Below, piece after piece: positions 36,505 to 49,240 of a stretch of 64,000 bases of DNA. Each line of letters starts with the position of its first letter. Position 1 is the stretch's first letter. The stretch is taken from positions 3,634,904 to 3,698,903 of the forward strand of contig JABAKD010000009.1 in the NCBI GenBank assembly GCA_012845835.1, read 5' to 3'. Under the pieces are notes generated by a model that searched no databases, was not told the origin of the DNA, and worked only from the letters and a program-made list of their open reading frames with translations. Made by a program: the position numbers and the translations under genes. Source of the DNA: Undaria pinnatifida. Its lineage: Eukaryota > Sar > Phaeophyceae > Laminariales > Alariaceae.

Positions 36505-38040
36505 CCGGAATAGGGGTTTTGGTGTTTGCAGCGGTTTATCGCACGGGGTATAGGTCACTGACGCGAGTGACTTTCGGCTCAGACAGGCTTTCGTGCTGTT
36601 TTATTCATTCTAAATCAATATTCAGCAAGATGCTTTGCCACTTGCTGCGCGAAAAGCGCCATCGCCTAATAGACAATGTGAGATACAGAGTCAATAATAA
36701 TGGGAGTGGTCAACAACCGGTGGTGAAACAACTGGGGGGGTGTCCCTTTGCCGTAGCGTACACATGATGATGATACTATACGCACTATAATATACACACT
36801 TTCGTACACATGCTTTTTTATGCATACTTTGACACACATACGAAAATATTGATAGTAAATTGTAGCTACGTACATAAAATATAGAGCTTCTCAAGTAAGG
36901 AGCGTCAGCGAATGTAGTAGTTGTAAGCTCTACCTCTAGCGTAGCATGGGGCAAAGACGGGTACACCATTTGTACGGCAGCCATATACTGCAAGCAATGA
37001 AATGATGACTAATCCGACTCACGTCAAACAGACGACTGTTTTGGCATGAGCCACGGGTGATTAGCACATATCGAAGTTTACAGATTGTACCCGCTGCTGC
37101 GCGGACCTAACCTCGAGCATATCAGCCGTAGCTAGAAATGAAGATAAACACGGGCATTTGTCCATGGACTATGTTGTAGGTCGTCCATACTTGTGTGGTT
37201 CCAGTGCCTACATCGCAAGGCCCATACCTCAGCGGATTTAGTTCTGCGGGGTCGCGTCGTATCAGTGTGCTGAGCCTGGTCGTCTATTGAATAACCACAC
37301 TGCCAAGTCTGGCGATCAGGTGCTTCATGATGATGGTGATGCCCAAACTTGATTACGCAAGTGTTAGGGCGTTGCCTTGGAGGGTTGGTGTATTTAGGAA
37401 GTCATCCGTGTAAAAGGATGAAACTCACACCGCAGTTGGCTTGCCACCTAGTTTTCATTCTTCGCCTAGAGATTAATCTGAGCATTAAAACTACATTTTC
37501 GTCTCCCTCTGCTCAATCAAGAAACACACGGGATCACTCCCAACAATGTACTGAATGGAATGATCGGCAAGGGGGTGGTCTGTCTCCCCGATCCATAAAA
37601 TGTTTTCTTGAGGGCGGCGTGGAATAGAGGACTCCACCAACCTTAACAAACGAGGTCGTGACGTATGTTTACACAACAAGAAGAGTGCACTACAGCACGA
37701 GAAAGCTTCGGGCGTGGGGAACCCTTTCCCGAGGCGTGAAACCACAAAAGAAGCCTCTTTGTGTTAAAACAAATGATGAGTGATGGGCCTCATTACTCGA
37801 AAACAGTCGACATTTCTTTTTGTTTCTAGCAAAAGGTATCCGTCTCGACTATTATACAAAAAGTTTATCGGTTAGGATATCCCCCCACACAGAAATTGAA
37901 CTTCGGGAGGAGTAATCAGAGCACATTTGCAATTGATTAGCTCCATACAAAAAATGTTTGGCCGCTATGGTAACACTCGCCCTTACCGTGGTGGCACGGT
38001 GTCGGTCGACGTTGGCATGTGTGCACGAGTTGATTGATGA
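36505..38040. other. No supported gene
   Basis: CTACCTCTAGCGTAGCATGG-like sequence at 36.93 kb recurs loosely elsewhere (5.7, 8.8, 33.8 kb). No exon supported. Confidence 0.35.
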
Positions 38041-38065
38041 CATATATATATATATTTTAGCACAC

Positions 38066-38350
38066 TTTCACTTTCCAGCGTCTGGACAAGCCGTGATCGC
38101 AGGTGTCATCCCTTCTCCTCCCCGTTTCTTGCCTTCAATCTTTATCGCGCATAGGGTTCAGCAATCCCACTGCTCGTCGATTGTTCATCAAGTGTTGCTA
38201 ACTTACGCTCTCGCGCTTTCTACAAGTCAATTTGTCCACAAGAAAAGTCCCAACAAATTGATACGAGTATGCACTCGGCGGGGCTCGAACTCACGAAACT
38301 GACCTATACCAGGCTCGAGGATAACCTGATACGCTACCGGGGCGACCGGT
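38066..38350 (-). mobile_element. tRNA-derived SINE (R4), copy C
   Basis: It is the best preserved head: A box TAGCGTATCAGG (complement of 38325-38336) fits TRGCNNANNNGG. The B box GAGTTCGAGCC is at 38279-38290. The tail is a TA run at 38042-38058. Confidence 0.85.
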
Positions 38351-38354
38351 ATAT

Positions 38355-38525
38355 ATATGACCCTGATAGCTCCACTGTAGTTTTAAGGGGAGTCGCCGAC
38401 CTATATCCTTAATGAGGACACACGACTCGTAATACGCGCGATCGGAGTATCCCACACAGCTTGCAGAGATGAGTATCGACGAAATCTTCGATCTCACAGC
38501 TGGAGTGTATTTTCATTTTTTATCA
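38355..38525 (+). repeat. R1 terminal module alone
   Basis: It contains CCTGATAGCTCCACTGTAG through CAGCTGGAGTGTATTTTC. It is joined to the head of a SINE by a short TA run at 38350. Confidence 0.85.
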
Positions 38526-39204
38526 TATTTTACAAGGTAATGGCCGGGTGCGCTGGTGTTGCAGTTGGCGTGTGCACGCTCGACTGCACGTCCCCGACTA
38601 CTGTGTCCTTCCCCGCTGGAGGTTCGGCAGGGGTATCTGGGCTCTGCTAGCATGGACAGCTGAACATCTCACCCGAATCATGACTTTTCCAAAGACGTTC
38701 GTCGGCGCAACCACAATCATTATTTCCATCAGTTTCGACGCAATAAACAATCGCCGCAAGGTGGTGCTTGTCTCGAACACGACAACAACATGCATAACGA
38801 ATTAGATATAAAAGTGTTGACTGCGCAAGAAAATTGAGGTTCTTAAACATGACTCCCCCATCTCACCACAGGATTTTGATGTAAAGTAGTCAAGTTGTAA
38901 AAGATGCGTTCGAAAATGAAGACCCTTTCAGAAACACTACCTGTGGATCTCTGCACCGCAACGTAAGCATCGAACACATTTCGTCGCAATACATTTTTTA
39001 TCTGAAAATTCAAACCCCGCCTAGTTTGTCGGAGACACTGCACATCCTTCCGGGTGTGACCCTGTGTCAATCGCTCGAACCTCTCTTTTTTTGCTGCTTT
39101 TTGCATATGATGTGACACACAAGACCAATCAAAGTTATCGATTTAACCGCCACCATTGTCGCGGGAATAGCGACGCTGTTCGCCCCTAACCGAAGGTTCA
39201 CCGG

Positions 39205-39372
39205 ACGATAGGTGCGACAACCACGATAGGTACGATACGTACGATCGATACAATAGAAGAACGATAGGTACGATAACTACGATAGGTAGGGTACGTAAGA
39301 TAGGTAGGATAGGTAGGATAGATACGATGGAGATAAGATAGGTAGGATATGTAGGATAAGTTGGATAAGGAT
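39205..39372. repeat. GATAGGTAC-type simple repeat
   Basis: Degenerate units of ACGATAGGTACGATA and GGATAGGTAGGAT repeat over 165 bp. The open minus frame here (PTYPTYPTY) is a by-product. Confidence 0.85.
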
Positions 39373-40484
39373 GAATTGCACCAGGTAGAAGACTTTTCTC
39401 ACGGTAAGGGTGTGGCACGTTTTTCAGGCAAAGGTTTCCTGGTAGTAGTAGGGTTGGTTTGCTCAAGTGAACAACTGTCGGTTGGACTACCAATGTTGCC
39501 CCTGGGTACAATTTAATTTGTCTTGGCACCACGGCGTAAGAGATTTGCCAGGATACGCGTACGAATGCCCCCCGAATCATCGTTCGGGTGCGATTTGGAG
39601 CCCTGCGTGTAGGTAGGTCAGAAAGTGTCTATTGCACTCCTTCCGGGGGGTGGCTCCTGAACGTGTGGCCGCGATTGACGCGCAATACGGCAGGCGTGCA
39701 CCGGCCTGTTTTCTGAGGCTCCTCCCCGAAAAATCGATCAGGTATATGTCCACCAACTTGTCATCTCACCATAAAGTTGACCTTAGACTGATTCTACGAT
39801 ACCGCAGTCCCTCTTTTCCCCCGCCGCCGATACCAGCAATAATCCCCTTGCCTACATTTACACTGTTTGAATGGCGTAGCTTAGCAACGACACTGCCAAA
39901 CATGCTGCTCACTACATGAGCAACATTAGACCACTAGGATACCCTTTGTGTACTAATTTTGTTTTGCGGTCGATCATAGTTGGCGGCCGAGTTAGATCAT
40001 TTTGCGTGGCGGAGAACTTTTACTCTGCACATTTGGAATGACCATTATCACACAGTGTGTACGTCAAACCACCCACCATGCGGTTACCTAGTACTCCCAT
40101 TGCTTTCGCTGGACGTGGCCATACTGGAAACTGAAGTAGCTCATTAGATTTTTCGTCGATATGCATGTCCGCCTTACAAGCTCTTAATTTTTATAGTAGG
40201 ATGAAGATCACCCTTCATGCGACTCGCCTAACATCTCACAGCGCTTCGTGCTTGGTGCACCAAGGCCCACTTGGTCGGTGAAAAACTCAATTGCTCCGTC
40301 CCGTCAATGTACAGATGCGCATAAAGCTTCGGCCATTTATGGATATCGATCGCACCCGGCCTACGAAGGAAACAGCGACTTGATTTTACTAACGTCACGT
40401 GACTGCTCAACACGTCGAGAGGTGGCATAAATAATGTATAATACCAAATGTTCTGTTTGCAGAGGGCAGTGTCTTAGCATTACA

Positions 40485-40625
40485 AACATGACCACCATGA
40501 CTACCATTTCTACAATTACTACCATTACTACCATGACTACCATGACTACCATTACTACCATTACTACCATCACTACCATTACTACCATTAATACCTCTAC
40601 CACCATAACTATCATTACTACCATA
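40485..40625 (+). repeat. ATTACTACC microsatellite
   Basis: A nine-base unit ATTACTACC/ATGACTACC repeats about 15 times. Frames reading Thr-Ile-Thr or Gly-Ser-Asn repeats are not genes. Confidence 0.9.
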
Positions 40626-40779
40626 GCGTCGGGGTGACAAATTGCAATGCGTTCCAAGAGGTATGGCCGGGGAGCTGGGTACAAATCAAGCGATTTTGAC
40701 AACGAAACCTTGGGGGCGGAGAGTTACGACCGTAGAATAACTCCTCCTTGGACGCATCTCACCGTATGGGTGCAGCAGA

Positions 40780-41090
40780 AATCTCGGGGATTCATAAAAC
40801 GAGGAGGGATTAGATATATATCACGCCCGAAAATTACTTCAAAGGCATTCGTTCGCAAAGCCGGGACAACGTTCCATGTCTTCGCACTTAAAAGCAATAT
40901 ACCCGCCGAATGCCATGACTAATGATTAACCGCTAGGTCCACACTTGAAAAGCCCAATCTGACAGGTATGCCTTTTTTTGGACGGAAACGTGAAACCCCT
41001 TTAGTGGAATGAGTCCTTGGCAACAATACAAAAACAGCAAGGGCTGAAAATCTGCAGCGTGGAAATATCCATGGCCTAGGAATATTTCGA
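40780..41090 (+). repeat. R2 repeat, strongly diverged
   Basis: AAAATTACTTCAAAGGCATTCGTTCGC-like sequence and CCCCTTTAGTGGAATGAGTCC align to the first copy. The 3' side CATGGCCTAGGAATAT also occurs at about 27.81 kb. Confidence 0.6.
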
Positions 41091-41156
41091 AGTGTTTTAA
41101 AACGGCAACGGTGTTCCGAATCTTTTAGAAAATTGAGGTTCGTTCGTTGATGAATG

Positions 41157-41720
41157 CTAAAAATGTCTAATAGGCAATGCTACCGGCACGCGTTTGATAC
41201 CTAGATCACACACCACTTTACTAAGGTTTCGCTTGGAGATGGTCATGCATGCTACGATGGTGGAGGTCCAAACTTTTTTTTTCGAGTGGCTCCGCAGTGA
41301 AAAGGGTATTGTATACACACACCCACAAAAATATTTTTTTTTGCGTTTTGAAGAATATGAGATGTCCGAGATCGAATGAAAGATATCGTTTGGACTCCAG
41401 GAAAACCTGAACAAAACAACGGTCATTTTGCGCAAGAAAGACAGATTGGCATTTATACGATTTGCGGTCAAGAAGCGACACACGCTGCTGTAGAGATGTG
41501 GAGTCGTCTTCTTACTGTAACTCTTCCCCCTGAAAACTCTTTTTACTGAATCGTCGGGTTTGAAGCCATCTCTCTCCGCCGTCTCCTGAAAAACTGCAAT
41601 ATGTGCCACCCCGACGTAGTCGTTGGGCAGTCTTTGGCAAACCACAAAATATACCCATATATACTTTATACGTATTAAATACACTCCATCTGTGATATCG
41701 AATGTTTTGTCGAAACACAT
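41157..41720 (-). CDS. Hypothetical ORF, 187 codons, starting inside an R1 repeat end
   Basis: The first 20 or so codons (MCFDKTFDITDGVYL) are R1 terminal-module sequence. The rest has AVFQETAERDGFKPDDSVKR and is Lys/Ser-rich with no recognised domain. If translated it would be a repeat-driven chimera. More likely it is a chance frame. Confidence 0.2.
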   Translation of the reverse strand: MCFDKTFDITDGVYLIRIKYIWVYFVVCQRLPNDYVGVAHIAVFQETAERDGFKPDDSVKRVFRGKSYSKKTTPHLYSSVCRFLTANRINANLSFLRKMTVVLFRFSWSPNDIFHSISDISYSSKRKKKYFCGCVYTIPFSLRSHSKKKVWTSTIVACMTISKRNLSKVVCDLGIKRVPVALPIRHF

Positions 41721-42760
41721 CTTTGCAAGCTGTGTGTAATGCTCCGATCGCGCGTATGACGGGTTGTGTGTGCTGACTAAGGATATAAGTCGGCGAGTCC
41801 CCTTTTAACTACAGTGTAGCTATCAGGGTCGACAGGGTGATGTCAGTCAGTCTGTGCGGGGAAACTATATACACCAATTTTGAGGGGAACAAAATCTGAC
41901 AGCTGTGGAGGGAAACGTATCCGTTTTCCCAGTGAATCCTGTAAGTCGAATGACCGGTGAGGGGAGTCTGGAGTTGTTATGGACCTGGGGGCCTGATTTT
42001 GATCAAAATGGGGGAAGGAGCCGGGGGGGGGGAGGGAGGGAGAGGGGGGTGGAGGGGGGTGGGGGGGGGGGCGATGGGGGCGCTCAATATGTGCGTCGAA
42101 ACTATATATCCTTGATGGAAAGAATGCACGGGGGGTGGGGGGGGAGGGGAATGACGGGGCAGCATAATCTATGGGTGCAAACTTTACATCGTTTCAGGGT
42201 ATATATGTGACGGAATTGGATAGAATGCACCAGTTCAATAAAAATATCCTGTAAGTCGTACAACCAGTAGGTAGAGGGCTCAGTGTTCGAGGGGGTGGGG
42301 GTGAGGTGGGTGGGGAGGTGGGGGGTTAGGGAGAATAGAGTGGGGGAGGGGGGTTTAGATCGCACAGATGTCGGCGTTTGCTATACGCGTGGTGTTAGGT
42401 CTATGCGATGGTGCGAGTGATGGGGGTGGAGAGGGAGTTGAGGGCGGGGGGGGGGGGGGTGTGAATTGCAGCCGCGGCATCGATGGCTTCAATATATAAT
42501 CAGGTGATATCGAGCGCGTGTAAATGTTCACTTCCTCTGTCGGAGTTCGATGTCAGGTGGGGCGTTTGAGCAAGACAGAGCGGCGAATAAATGGGTGGAG
42601 GGAGGAGGGGCGGGAGGTTTTCAAGACCTTTAGGTCACATATAATATTAAAAGACACTCCAGCTGTAAGATCAAGGGTCTGGTCGAAACTCATCTTTGCA
42701 CCATTGTGTGTGATACTCCGATTGCGCGTCATAATCATATATGTAGGGCCATTTATATGA
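41650..42760 (-). repeat. R1 composite repeat, inverted
   Basis: The terminal module is at 41670-41925 and G-run modules extend to 42.45 kb. A second partial terminal module at 42640-42760 continues into the 210-bp tandem duplication. Confidence 0.8.
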
Positions 42761-43130
42761 ACATATAAAAAAAATTATTTGCGTCCTTCGTGTCGATCAG
42801 TCATGCTTAAACGTTCCTTCAAAAAAAGTACTGGTTTTGGTTGGGGGTCTATTGCAAAATCAGTCTGGATCACCTTCCTTCTGCATCTTCTCTCTCGAGG
42901 GGCAGCGCGCAACATTGTGTGTGATACTTCGATCGCGTGTCTGAATCGTATATGTAGGGGCATATATATATGTATATATAAATATTTTGTGAGCGTCTTT
43001 CTTCGTGTCGATCAGTCATGCCTAAACGTTCGTCAAAACAATTATTGGTTTTGGTGGGGGGTCCATTGCAGAATTAGTGTCATCACCTTTTTTCTGCGTC
43101 TTCTATCTCGAAGAGCTGCGCGAAACACCA
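42700..43130 (+). repeat. 210-bp tandem duplication that includes an R1 end
   Basis: Both units hold TTGTGTGTGATACT-CGAT, ATATATGTAGGG, TTCGTGTCGATCAGTCATGC, TAAACGTTC, TTGGTTTTGGT and TTCTGC-TCTTCT. The 173-codon plus ORF crosses both, so its repeats are not a protein feature. Confidence 0.8.
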
Positions 43131-43884
43131 ATTCAAAAGCGAAGTTTCGGCAATTAATCCTAAACACTACAAGCCATGGCCCCCGTACGCACAAACAAAA
43201 AGTGAATAGGTGCGAGAAAATAATATCATTATTTCGACGTTGTGTTATACCTACCCCTTTCCTACCACGCTCTTACGAATCGTTTTCTAAGGCTGCTTGA
43301 GCTACAAAAAACGTGCAATCGTCTCGTGCTAGCCCCTCGTACCATGGTTAAGCAGCATCAGTATAGAGAAGAGCTATACCTGCAACTTTGAGCACTTGTT
43401 GGAAATGTCAAAGGCGCTCCTCCAATCGTGCCGGAGTGGGCGGCAGGTAGAAAGGGGGTATAATCAATATTTAATGCATGCTTTGAACCATATTCTCGCG
43501 CATTTCTACACTTCCGGAAAGGTGCGCACATCGAACTCTCTGCGATCGGGGAGACAATGATTACACGGAGAAACGCAATACCCGTGAAGTGTGGCGGATA
43601 TATCCCTGTCTCGTTGCTGGCGTACACAATCACATACTCCTTTTAATAATCGACGACTGTGGGACATGTCGGTAGATGTATCAACTCTTGACCTGAAAGT
43701 TGCTGGCGTGATGTTGTCTCCACTCCTGTGCGTGCTTTAAGGCATGAGATCAGAGTTCACATTTTCTGAGGGTGTGCTTCATTGAGCAGTTATACAGACA
43801 CGTCTCCCCAAAAAACCTGTTTTGATCGAATACAATGAGAGTGCAAAAGTACGATGAGAAATCAAGTGGCCCACGCAGGGGGAC

Positions 43885-44140
43885 AGCATCAGTCCCTGAG
43901 GTCCTTACATGAGGAGCTCAATATCTCACTCGAAAAAAAATGCGAAGGCGTTCGTTCGCTAAACCCGATAACCTTCTATGACCTACCCAGTTCTAACTTA
44001 CAACATGAAACAATACGTTCTCGCGAAATCACTTCATTAACTGGCAAATCCTCGCATGATGAACATAATCACCCAGACACGTTTTGGCGCAAAGCTTGCA
44101 ACTCCTAAAATGGTATGACTTATAATAATAACAATTTCGA
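43885..44140 (+). repeat. R2 repeat, diverged
   Basis: It shares TACATGAGGAGCTCAATATC, GGCGTTCGTTCGC, CGAAATCACTTCATTAACTG and TTTTGGCGCAAA with the 6.87-7.09-kb copy. Confidence 0.7.
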
Positions 44141-44941
44141 CGAAAATGAGGGTAGTTTCCCGGTTGTCAGAAATATTTTGTCCGAAAAGTGCCATGGTCT
44201 GACCTATCACGTTACGATACGGGATCGAACCGTTCCGGCGACCTGCTGTTCCATTTGTGCGAATAGTAGACCAAGGTTACCGTAGGTGGAGTGGGGGAGG
44301 AGGGGAGGAGAGGAGGGAGGGGGCTTTTGGTTGTTGCTTTAGTCACTTTGACCCCGCATGGTTCTTTTTTAACAGAGAATACGAGCCACGTCTGGTACAG
44401 ATGTTAATCGTAAATCTTAACAAATTAGCGCGGTTGAGGTGACATTTTCACCACTAATACATTGTTTTCACCACTGATACTATTGGAGTATCCCGTACAC
44501 GGGATAGCCTAGGTCATCATGTGGTGGATCATCTCAAGGTGGGAGCCGTCGATGGCGCCTCGGACGCAGTCGTAAAAAAGGCAGAAATGATGTATATTGA
44601 TATTATTGTCGTCTCCGCATGTGATGGTTCAAGATCAGCCAGAAGCCGCCCACAAAAAAAGGGCAAAAACTGGACCAAAACAAGAATGATATACAGGGCG
44701 TACCCCATCGAATATCAACCCAGAACAAAACATACTGTAAAAGGCATGTTTCCAGCGGGATGGCTGATATCCTGACAACACACCACCATCCAATGGAAAA
44801 CACTCGTTTCGCAATACCTAATTATATATATCGCCCGTACATACGTGAATTAGGAATCTTGTGTCCGTAGATTACAAAACTATACGGCTCATCAGCCAAG
44901 ATGCAAGTACCAGATCTTTTACTAATCTCAACAACAACGGT

Positions 44942-45196
44942 ACGGTAGGGGTGGGGGGCACCCCCTTTCGGTACCCTTCTTTGCAGTGGCTCGAAGTCAC
45001 TCGCGCAAATGTTCCCCCCAGTTTCATTCGCTCTTAGGCGTTCGTGCTGGTTAACGTTTTGAAATATATCCGCAAGTGAATGGTAAGGTACGCTGCACCG
45101 CATCAGTCACCTAAAGCCCCTTTGTTCGTGCGGCAGAGCGTCTCTCGTGCAAGTAACTCTAACCCAGTATCGAAAATTTGGCTATCCCCCTAACGT
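44942..45196. mobile_element. MITE-like element (R5), complete
   Basis: The left ACGGTAGGGGTGGGGG is inverted on the right as CCCCCTAACGT. Inside, the left arm AGTCACTCGCGCAA pairs loosely with the right arm CGTGCAAGTAACTC. It is about 255 bp, the same length as the intronic copy at 60 kb. Confidence 0.65.
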
Positions 45197-45374
45197 AGCT
45201 ATGGTCTCAAGATCGCCGCCAGGACAAATATGTTTTCCACTAAATATACACATTTTTTACATACTACCCGGTATATCCTAGGACACCTGGGTTTGTTCAT
45301 CGGGTGTCACATTTTCAGCTTGCTGAAGAATGTGTTTTTTGTTTAGGTGAGTGTTATGCTATGATTATACAACA

Positions 45375-45665
45375 ATTATTACTACCGTGTCTAAGCCATC
45401 ATACCATCACACCGCACACACTATCATATCACACATACTATTTTTTTACGACGAGAGACTCTGTAGCTAACTGCAAGAAAGGCGTCACTCGACACTTCTT
45501 TGTCGCAGCGTAGCCTACCGTACCATGTAGTGCGTTTGAGCTGTCATATCATATGATCACAGTATCATACCACGATACCTGGTACTGCCATACTGCCATA
45601 ATATCATACCATAACACCGTACTATCATAGAATCATATCAAAATATTTTACAACGATACTATTTC
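45375..45665 (+). repeat. ATCATACCATC simple-sequence region, left part
   Basis: Degenerate CATCATACC/TATCATATC units continue after the inserted R1 copy at 46490-46680. Confidence 0.75.
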
Positions 45666-45684
45666 GAAGAATCATACACTTGTA

Positions 45685-46485
45685 AGAGTTGAAATGCACT
45701 TCAGCTGTGAGATAAAAGATTTCGTCGAAACTCATCATTGCAAGCTGTGTGTGATACCCCGATCGCGCGCATTACGAGCTGTGTGTCCTCATTAAGGATA
45801 TAGGTCGGCGACTCCCCTTGCAACAACAGTGTAGCTATCAGGGTCAACAGCGTGATTTTAGGCAGTCTGTGCGCGGAAACTAGAAAACCCGTTTCTGAGG
45901 GGGACAAAGTGTGACAGCTGTGGAGGGAAATGTATCCGTTTATTTATCAATTGAATCCTGTAAGTCGAGTAACCGGGGAGTTGTGAAGGACGGGGGGACC
46001 TGGTTTTGATCAAAAGCGAGCGGGGTTGGAGGGGGGGGGGGGTGTGGACTGGGGGGGGGGGGGGGGGGGGGGGGGTTAACTGGGGGGAGGGGGGGGGGGG
46101 GGACGGGCGTGCAATTTGTGCGTGCAAGCTTTAAATCGTTTAAGGGGATAGCTCTGACGGTGTTTAGAAAAAAAAAAAAAAATGATCAGTTTATGATGGG
46201 GGGGGACTGGGGCGGGGGTGGGGCGTGTGGAGCAGCTCAATCTTTGCTTGGAAACTATTCATTATTTTGAGGGGATAAATGTGACGTTTTTGGAAATAAT
46301 GCATCAGTTTATCATGTATATCCTGGGGTAAGTCGTGCAATCACTGAGTAGAGAGAGAGCGGAGTGTTCGAGTGGGTGGGGGTGGGATGGGGTGGGGGGG
46401 TTTGGGAAGTGGGGGGTGGGGGCGGGGGGGGGGGGAGGGGGGGGGGGGAGGGGTAGGAAAAGGGTTTAGGAGAAGGGTTTGTCAT
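45685..46485 (-). repeat. R1 composite repeat, inverted, inside a simple-sequence array
   Basis: The terminal module is at 45690-45955. The longest G run (25 G, 46051-46075) is here. ATCATACTATCAT-type simple sequence lies on both sides. Confidence 0.8.
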
Positions 46486-46489
46486 ACGT

Positions 46490-46680
46490 GTACACTATTA
46501 TACTATCATATTTTTCTACCATCATACCATCATTATATATGATATCATCCTAAGTTACTACACATTACTGTCATACTACAATAATATTGACATACCATCA
46601 TACGATCATACTATCTTGCTATATCTTACTGCCGTACCGTGATACTATCATACCCTTATGCTATTATAGTCGCATGAGTG
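46490..46680 (+). repeat. ATCATACCATC simple-sequence region, right part
   Basis: It is the same kind of unit as the left part. The array seems split by the R1 insertion. Confidence 0.75.
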
Positions 46681-46689
46681 ACTCAGTAC

Positions 46690-47700
46690 CTCAGGAACAA
46701 AAATACTTTCATGCGATTGTTTGAGGGCAGCGTCAGTTAGCACTCCATTGCAAACGTGTTTGGTCAACTGAAAACATCAACAAAGGAACGCAGGGGTAAC
46801 CTTTTACACCCAGAAGGAACACAGGGGTTACTACTGCCGCGACTGACCCCGAAACACTCTAAAAAGGTCCCGTAAAGGGGGACCTATATGGTACCGCAGC
46901 CTGGGCCAGGATTTTCTACCTACCAGAGGCTTTATTGCTTCCATCAACAACATTTTTTTTTTTTTTTCTTTACTTCTTAGTGGAACGTCCTTGGCCCAAT
47001 CGTCTTGGTGCACCAATAGGCAGCTGGCCGCTCGCCGTGATCTGCAGGAACCTCACGGCACTGTAGCAGGTCTCTTTTACCCGAATTCCCCTGTAGACCT
47101 CGTTGAGGGCTCTTTCGTGCGTTTGGCCTACATAACATAGACCACCATTGGCATCTTACTTGCATAAAGCCTGTGCGAGTTGTTCAAGATAGAGTTCATT
47201 TATTGAAAGGCAATGCGAATGCTCTCTTTGAAGGATTTTTTAATTAATCTGAGACCTATTCCCACGTTACGAAAGCCGAGATCCCCGCAATATGAATAAT
47301 TGCGTACGAACCTGTCGTCATGCAGCTGCCCTCGCCCCAACCTCAAGTTTCTTCACGAAAAGCGGATATGTTTTTCCTGATAAAAAAGCGTGGACAACCT
47401 GAGATCGTTCCCATTCCATCGAGCCTGAGGTATGGGGGATACCCACACCACCTTGTCTAGCGAGTTTTGTTAATCAGTTTGCGGCAGTGACACGGTTGTT
47501 CTTTGATACAGGGGTATGACACATTATAACTGCATGTATTCTGAATGCCGCAGCCCCTTAACCCGATATCACCGGAACGCCAAATGTTTGTGTCGCGAGA
47601 TTGCCTCGCTTGTATACCTGGGCCGTGCGGTGGGGGCAGTTTCAATGACATTGTGCGCGCGTTAATTCGTTTGCAAGCAAAGTTCGATAGTTAGTAAAGT
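46690..47700. other. No supported gene
   Basis: A short direct repeat (AAGGAACGCAGGGGTAACC / AAGGAACACAGGGGTTACT) lies at 46.78-46.83 kb. Otherwise nothing assignable. Confidence 0.35.
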
Positions 47701-47949
47701 ATTGATCTACCCAAGTGAAACGACAGGGCCGCGCGGGGAGGGCGGTTTCAATCAAACGGTGTGCTTTACTTATGTCGGCAAGCAAGGTGCTAAAGTGAGC
47801 AAGAAATATATCTCTTCAAGTGAAGCGATAGGGGAGGCACATTTGTGCAGCCCTATTGTAGTTCCTCGGGTTCACCCGTGTAAGAGATCCCTCATGTTTT
47901 CCCTTGCGTTCTCGCTCATTTGTGTTTTTGGCTGTGCTTTGATACCGCT

Positions 47950-48110
47950 ATGCATGAAAAGAGAAGCTAAGCTGCGCCGAAAGAACTCGCCGACTGTACA
48001 AAACAACTCCTTCTATGCTTCCAGTGAGGTAGAGAGTGACTCAGACGAGTGGCTGCGAGTGGCTCAAACACGGTGATGACCATAAGGCTGCCCCCTCCCT
48101 GCTTAGCCCT
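47950..48110 (+). mobile_element. MITE-like element (R5), right half only
   Basis: AGCTAAGCTGCGCC, GACGAGTGGCTGCGAGTGGC, TCAAACACGGTG and the final TAGCCCTGGTCC align with 60.13-60.25 kb. The 124-codon plus ORF ending here (47702-48076) owes its acidic tail to this repeat. Confidence 0.5.
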
Positions 48111-48419
48111 GGTCCAGTCCAATGAAATATAACTACAACCCTTCCTACTATGGCGGTAGACGGCAGCAGGGACCTAATATGGTTAAGAATTTTCAAACAT
48201 GTACATATGCAGGTTTCTGTGTGTATAGTGGGTCCTAACTACTATATCGTCCTCTGTAAATGTGTAGAATGCTTAGAAGGCATTTTGCAAGAAATCATCG
48301 GGTACAACCGGTTCGTCGCTAAAAAAACACTGCCAATATCCGTATGCCTCCTGTGCCCCAGGCAGTTTCAACTCTCGGGAAAGCAACCCCTGTGTAAACC
48401 TGTGTATAAAAGGCATTTG

Positions 48420-49240
48420 TAGAAGGAAATGCATAATTTTATCAAGTGAATCCTGTAAGTCGAATAACCGGTGAGGGGAGGACGGAGTTTTTGAGGACAT
48501 GGGGTTTAGATTTGATCAAGAGGGGGGGCGGGACGGGCCGGGCAGCTCAATCTGTGGGTGAAACTCTATATAATATCATGTAAGTCGTACAACCCGTGAG
48601 GAGAGGGCGGGGAGTTCGAGGGGGGGCGGGGGGGGGGTGCGGGCAGAAAGTTTTTTTTTTTAAATTCAACATATTTAGTTCGCATAGATGTAGTTTTTTT
48701 TTTTACGCGAGGTGCTAGGTCTAGGCGATGGTGCGGATGGTGGGGGAGGATGGGGTGTTGGGGGGGGTGGGATGAATGAAAGCTACGTCATTGATGGCTA
48801 GAAAAAAAATGGACGTGATATAGATTCCGGAGAAGTGTTTATTACTTCAGTCGATTTCGATTGTAGTTGAGGCGTTATAAGTAAAGGGCGGGGAAAAATA
48901 TATTATTCAAATTAATATACACTCCAGCTGTGAGATCCAATCCATTGTCGAAACTCATCAATGCAAGCTGTGTGTGATACTCCGATCGCGCGTATTACGG
49001 GTTGTGTGTCCTTACGGAGGTTTCAGGTCGGCGACTCCCTTTTCAACTAGAGTGTAGCTATCAGGGTCAACAAGGTGATGTTAGGGAGTCTGTGCGCAGT
49101 AAATTTAACACTCGTTTCTGAGGGAGACAAAACATGACAGCTGTGGAAGCATATGCATCATTTTATAAAGTGAATCCTGTAAGTCGAATAGCCGGTGAGG
49201 CGAGGGTGGGGTTTTCAAGGTCGTGGGACGCTTATTTCGT
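48420..49240 (-). repeat. R1 composite repeat, two inverted fragments
   Basis: 48420-48900 has the TCCTGTAAGTCGAATAACCGG and G-run modules. 48905-49170 is a full terminal module followed by the start of another copy. Confidence 0.75.

Noticed and set aside
40361..40702. 113-codon Val/Met-rich and Gly/Ser/Asn-rich frames
   Set aside because: Products of the ATTACTACC microsatellite read in different frames.
42779..43300. 173-codon ORF with an internal protein repeat
   Set aside because: The repeat is a DNA tandem duplication that includes R1 sequence, and the frame shows no protein-level constraint.
44219..44260. Minus-strand GGTTCGATCC tRNA-like signal
   Set aside because: It lacks an A box and the flanks do not form an acceptor stem.
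47702..48076. 124-codon ORF with a membrane-like segment and acidic tail
   Set aside because: The tail is R5 MITE sequence, and no splice or homology support was seen.
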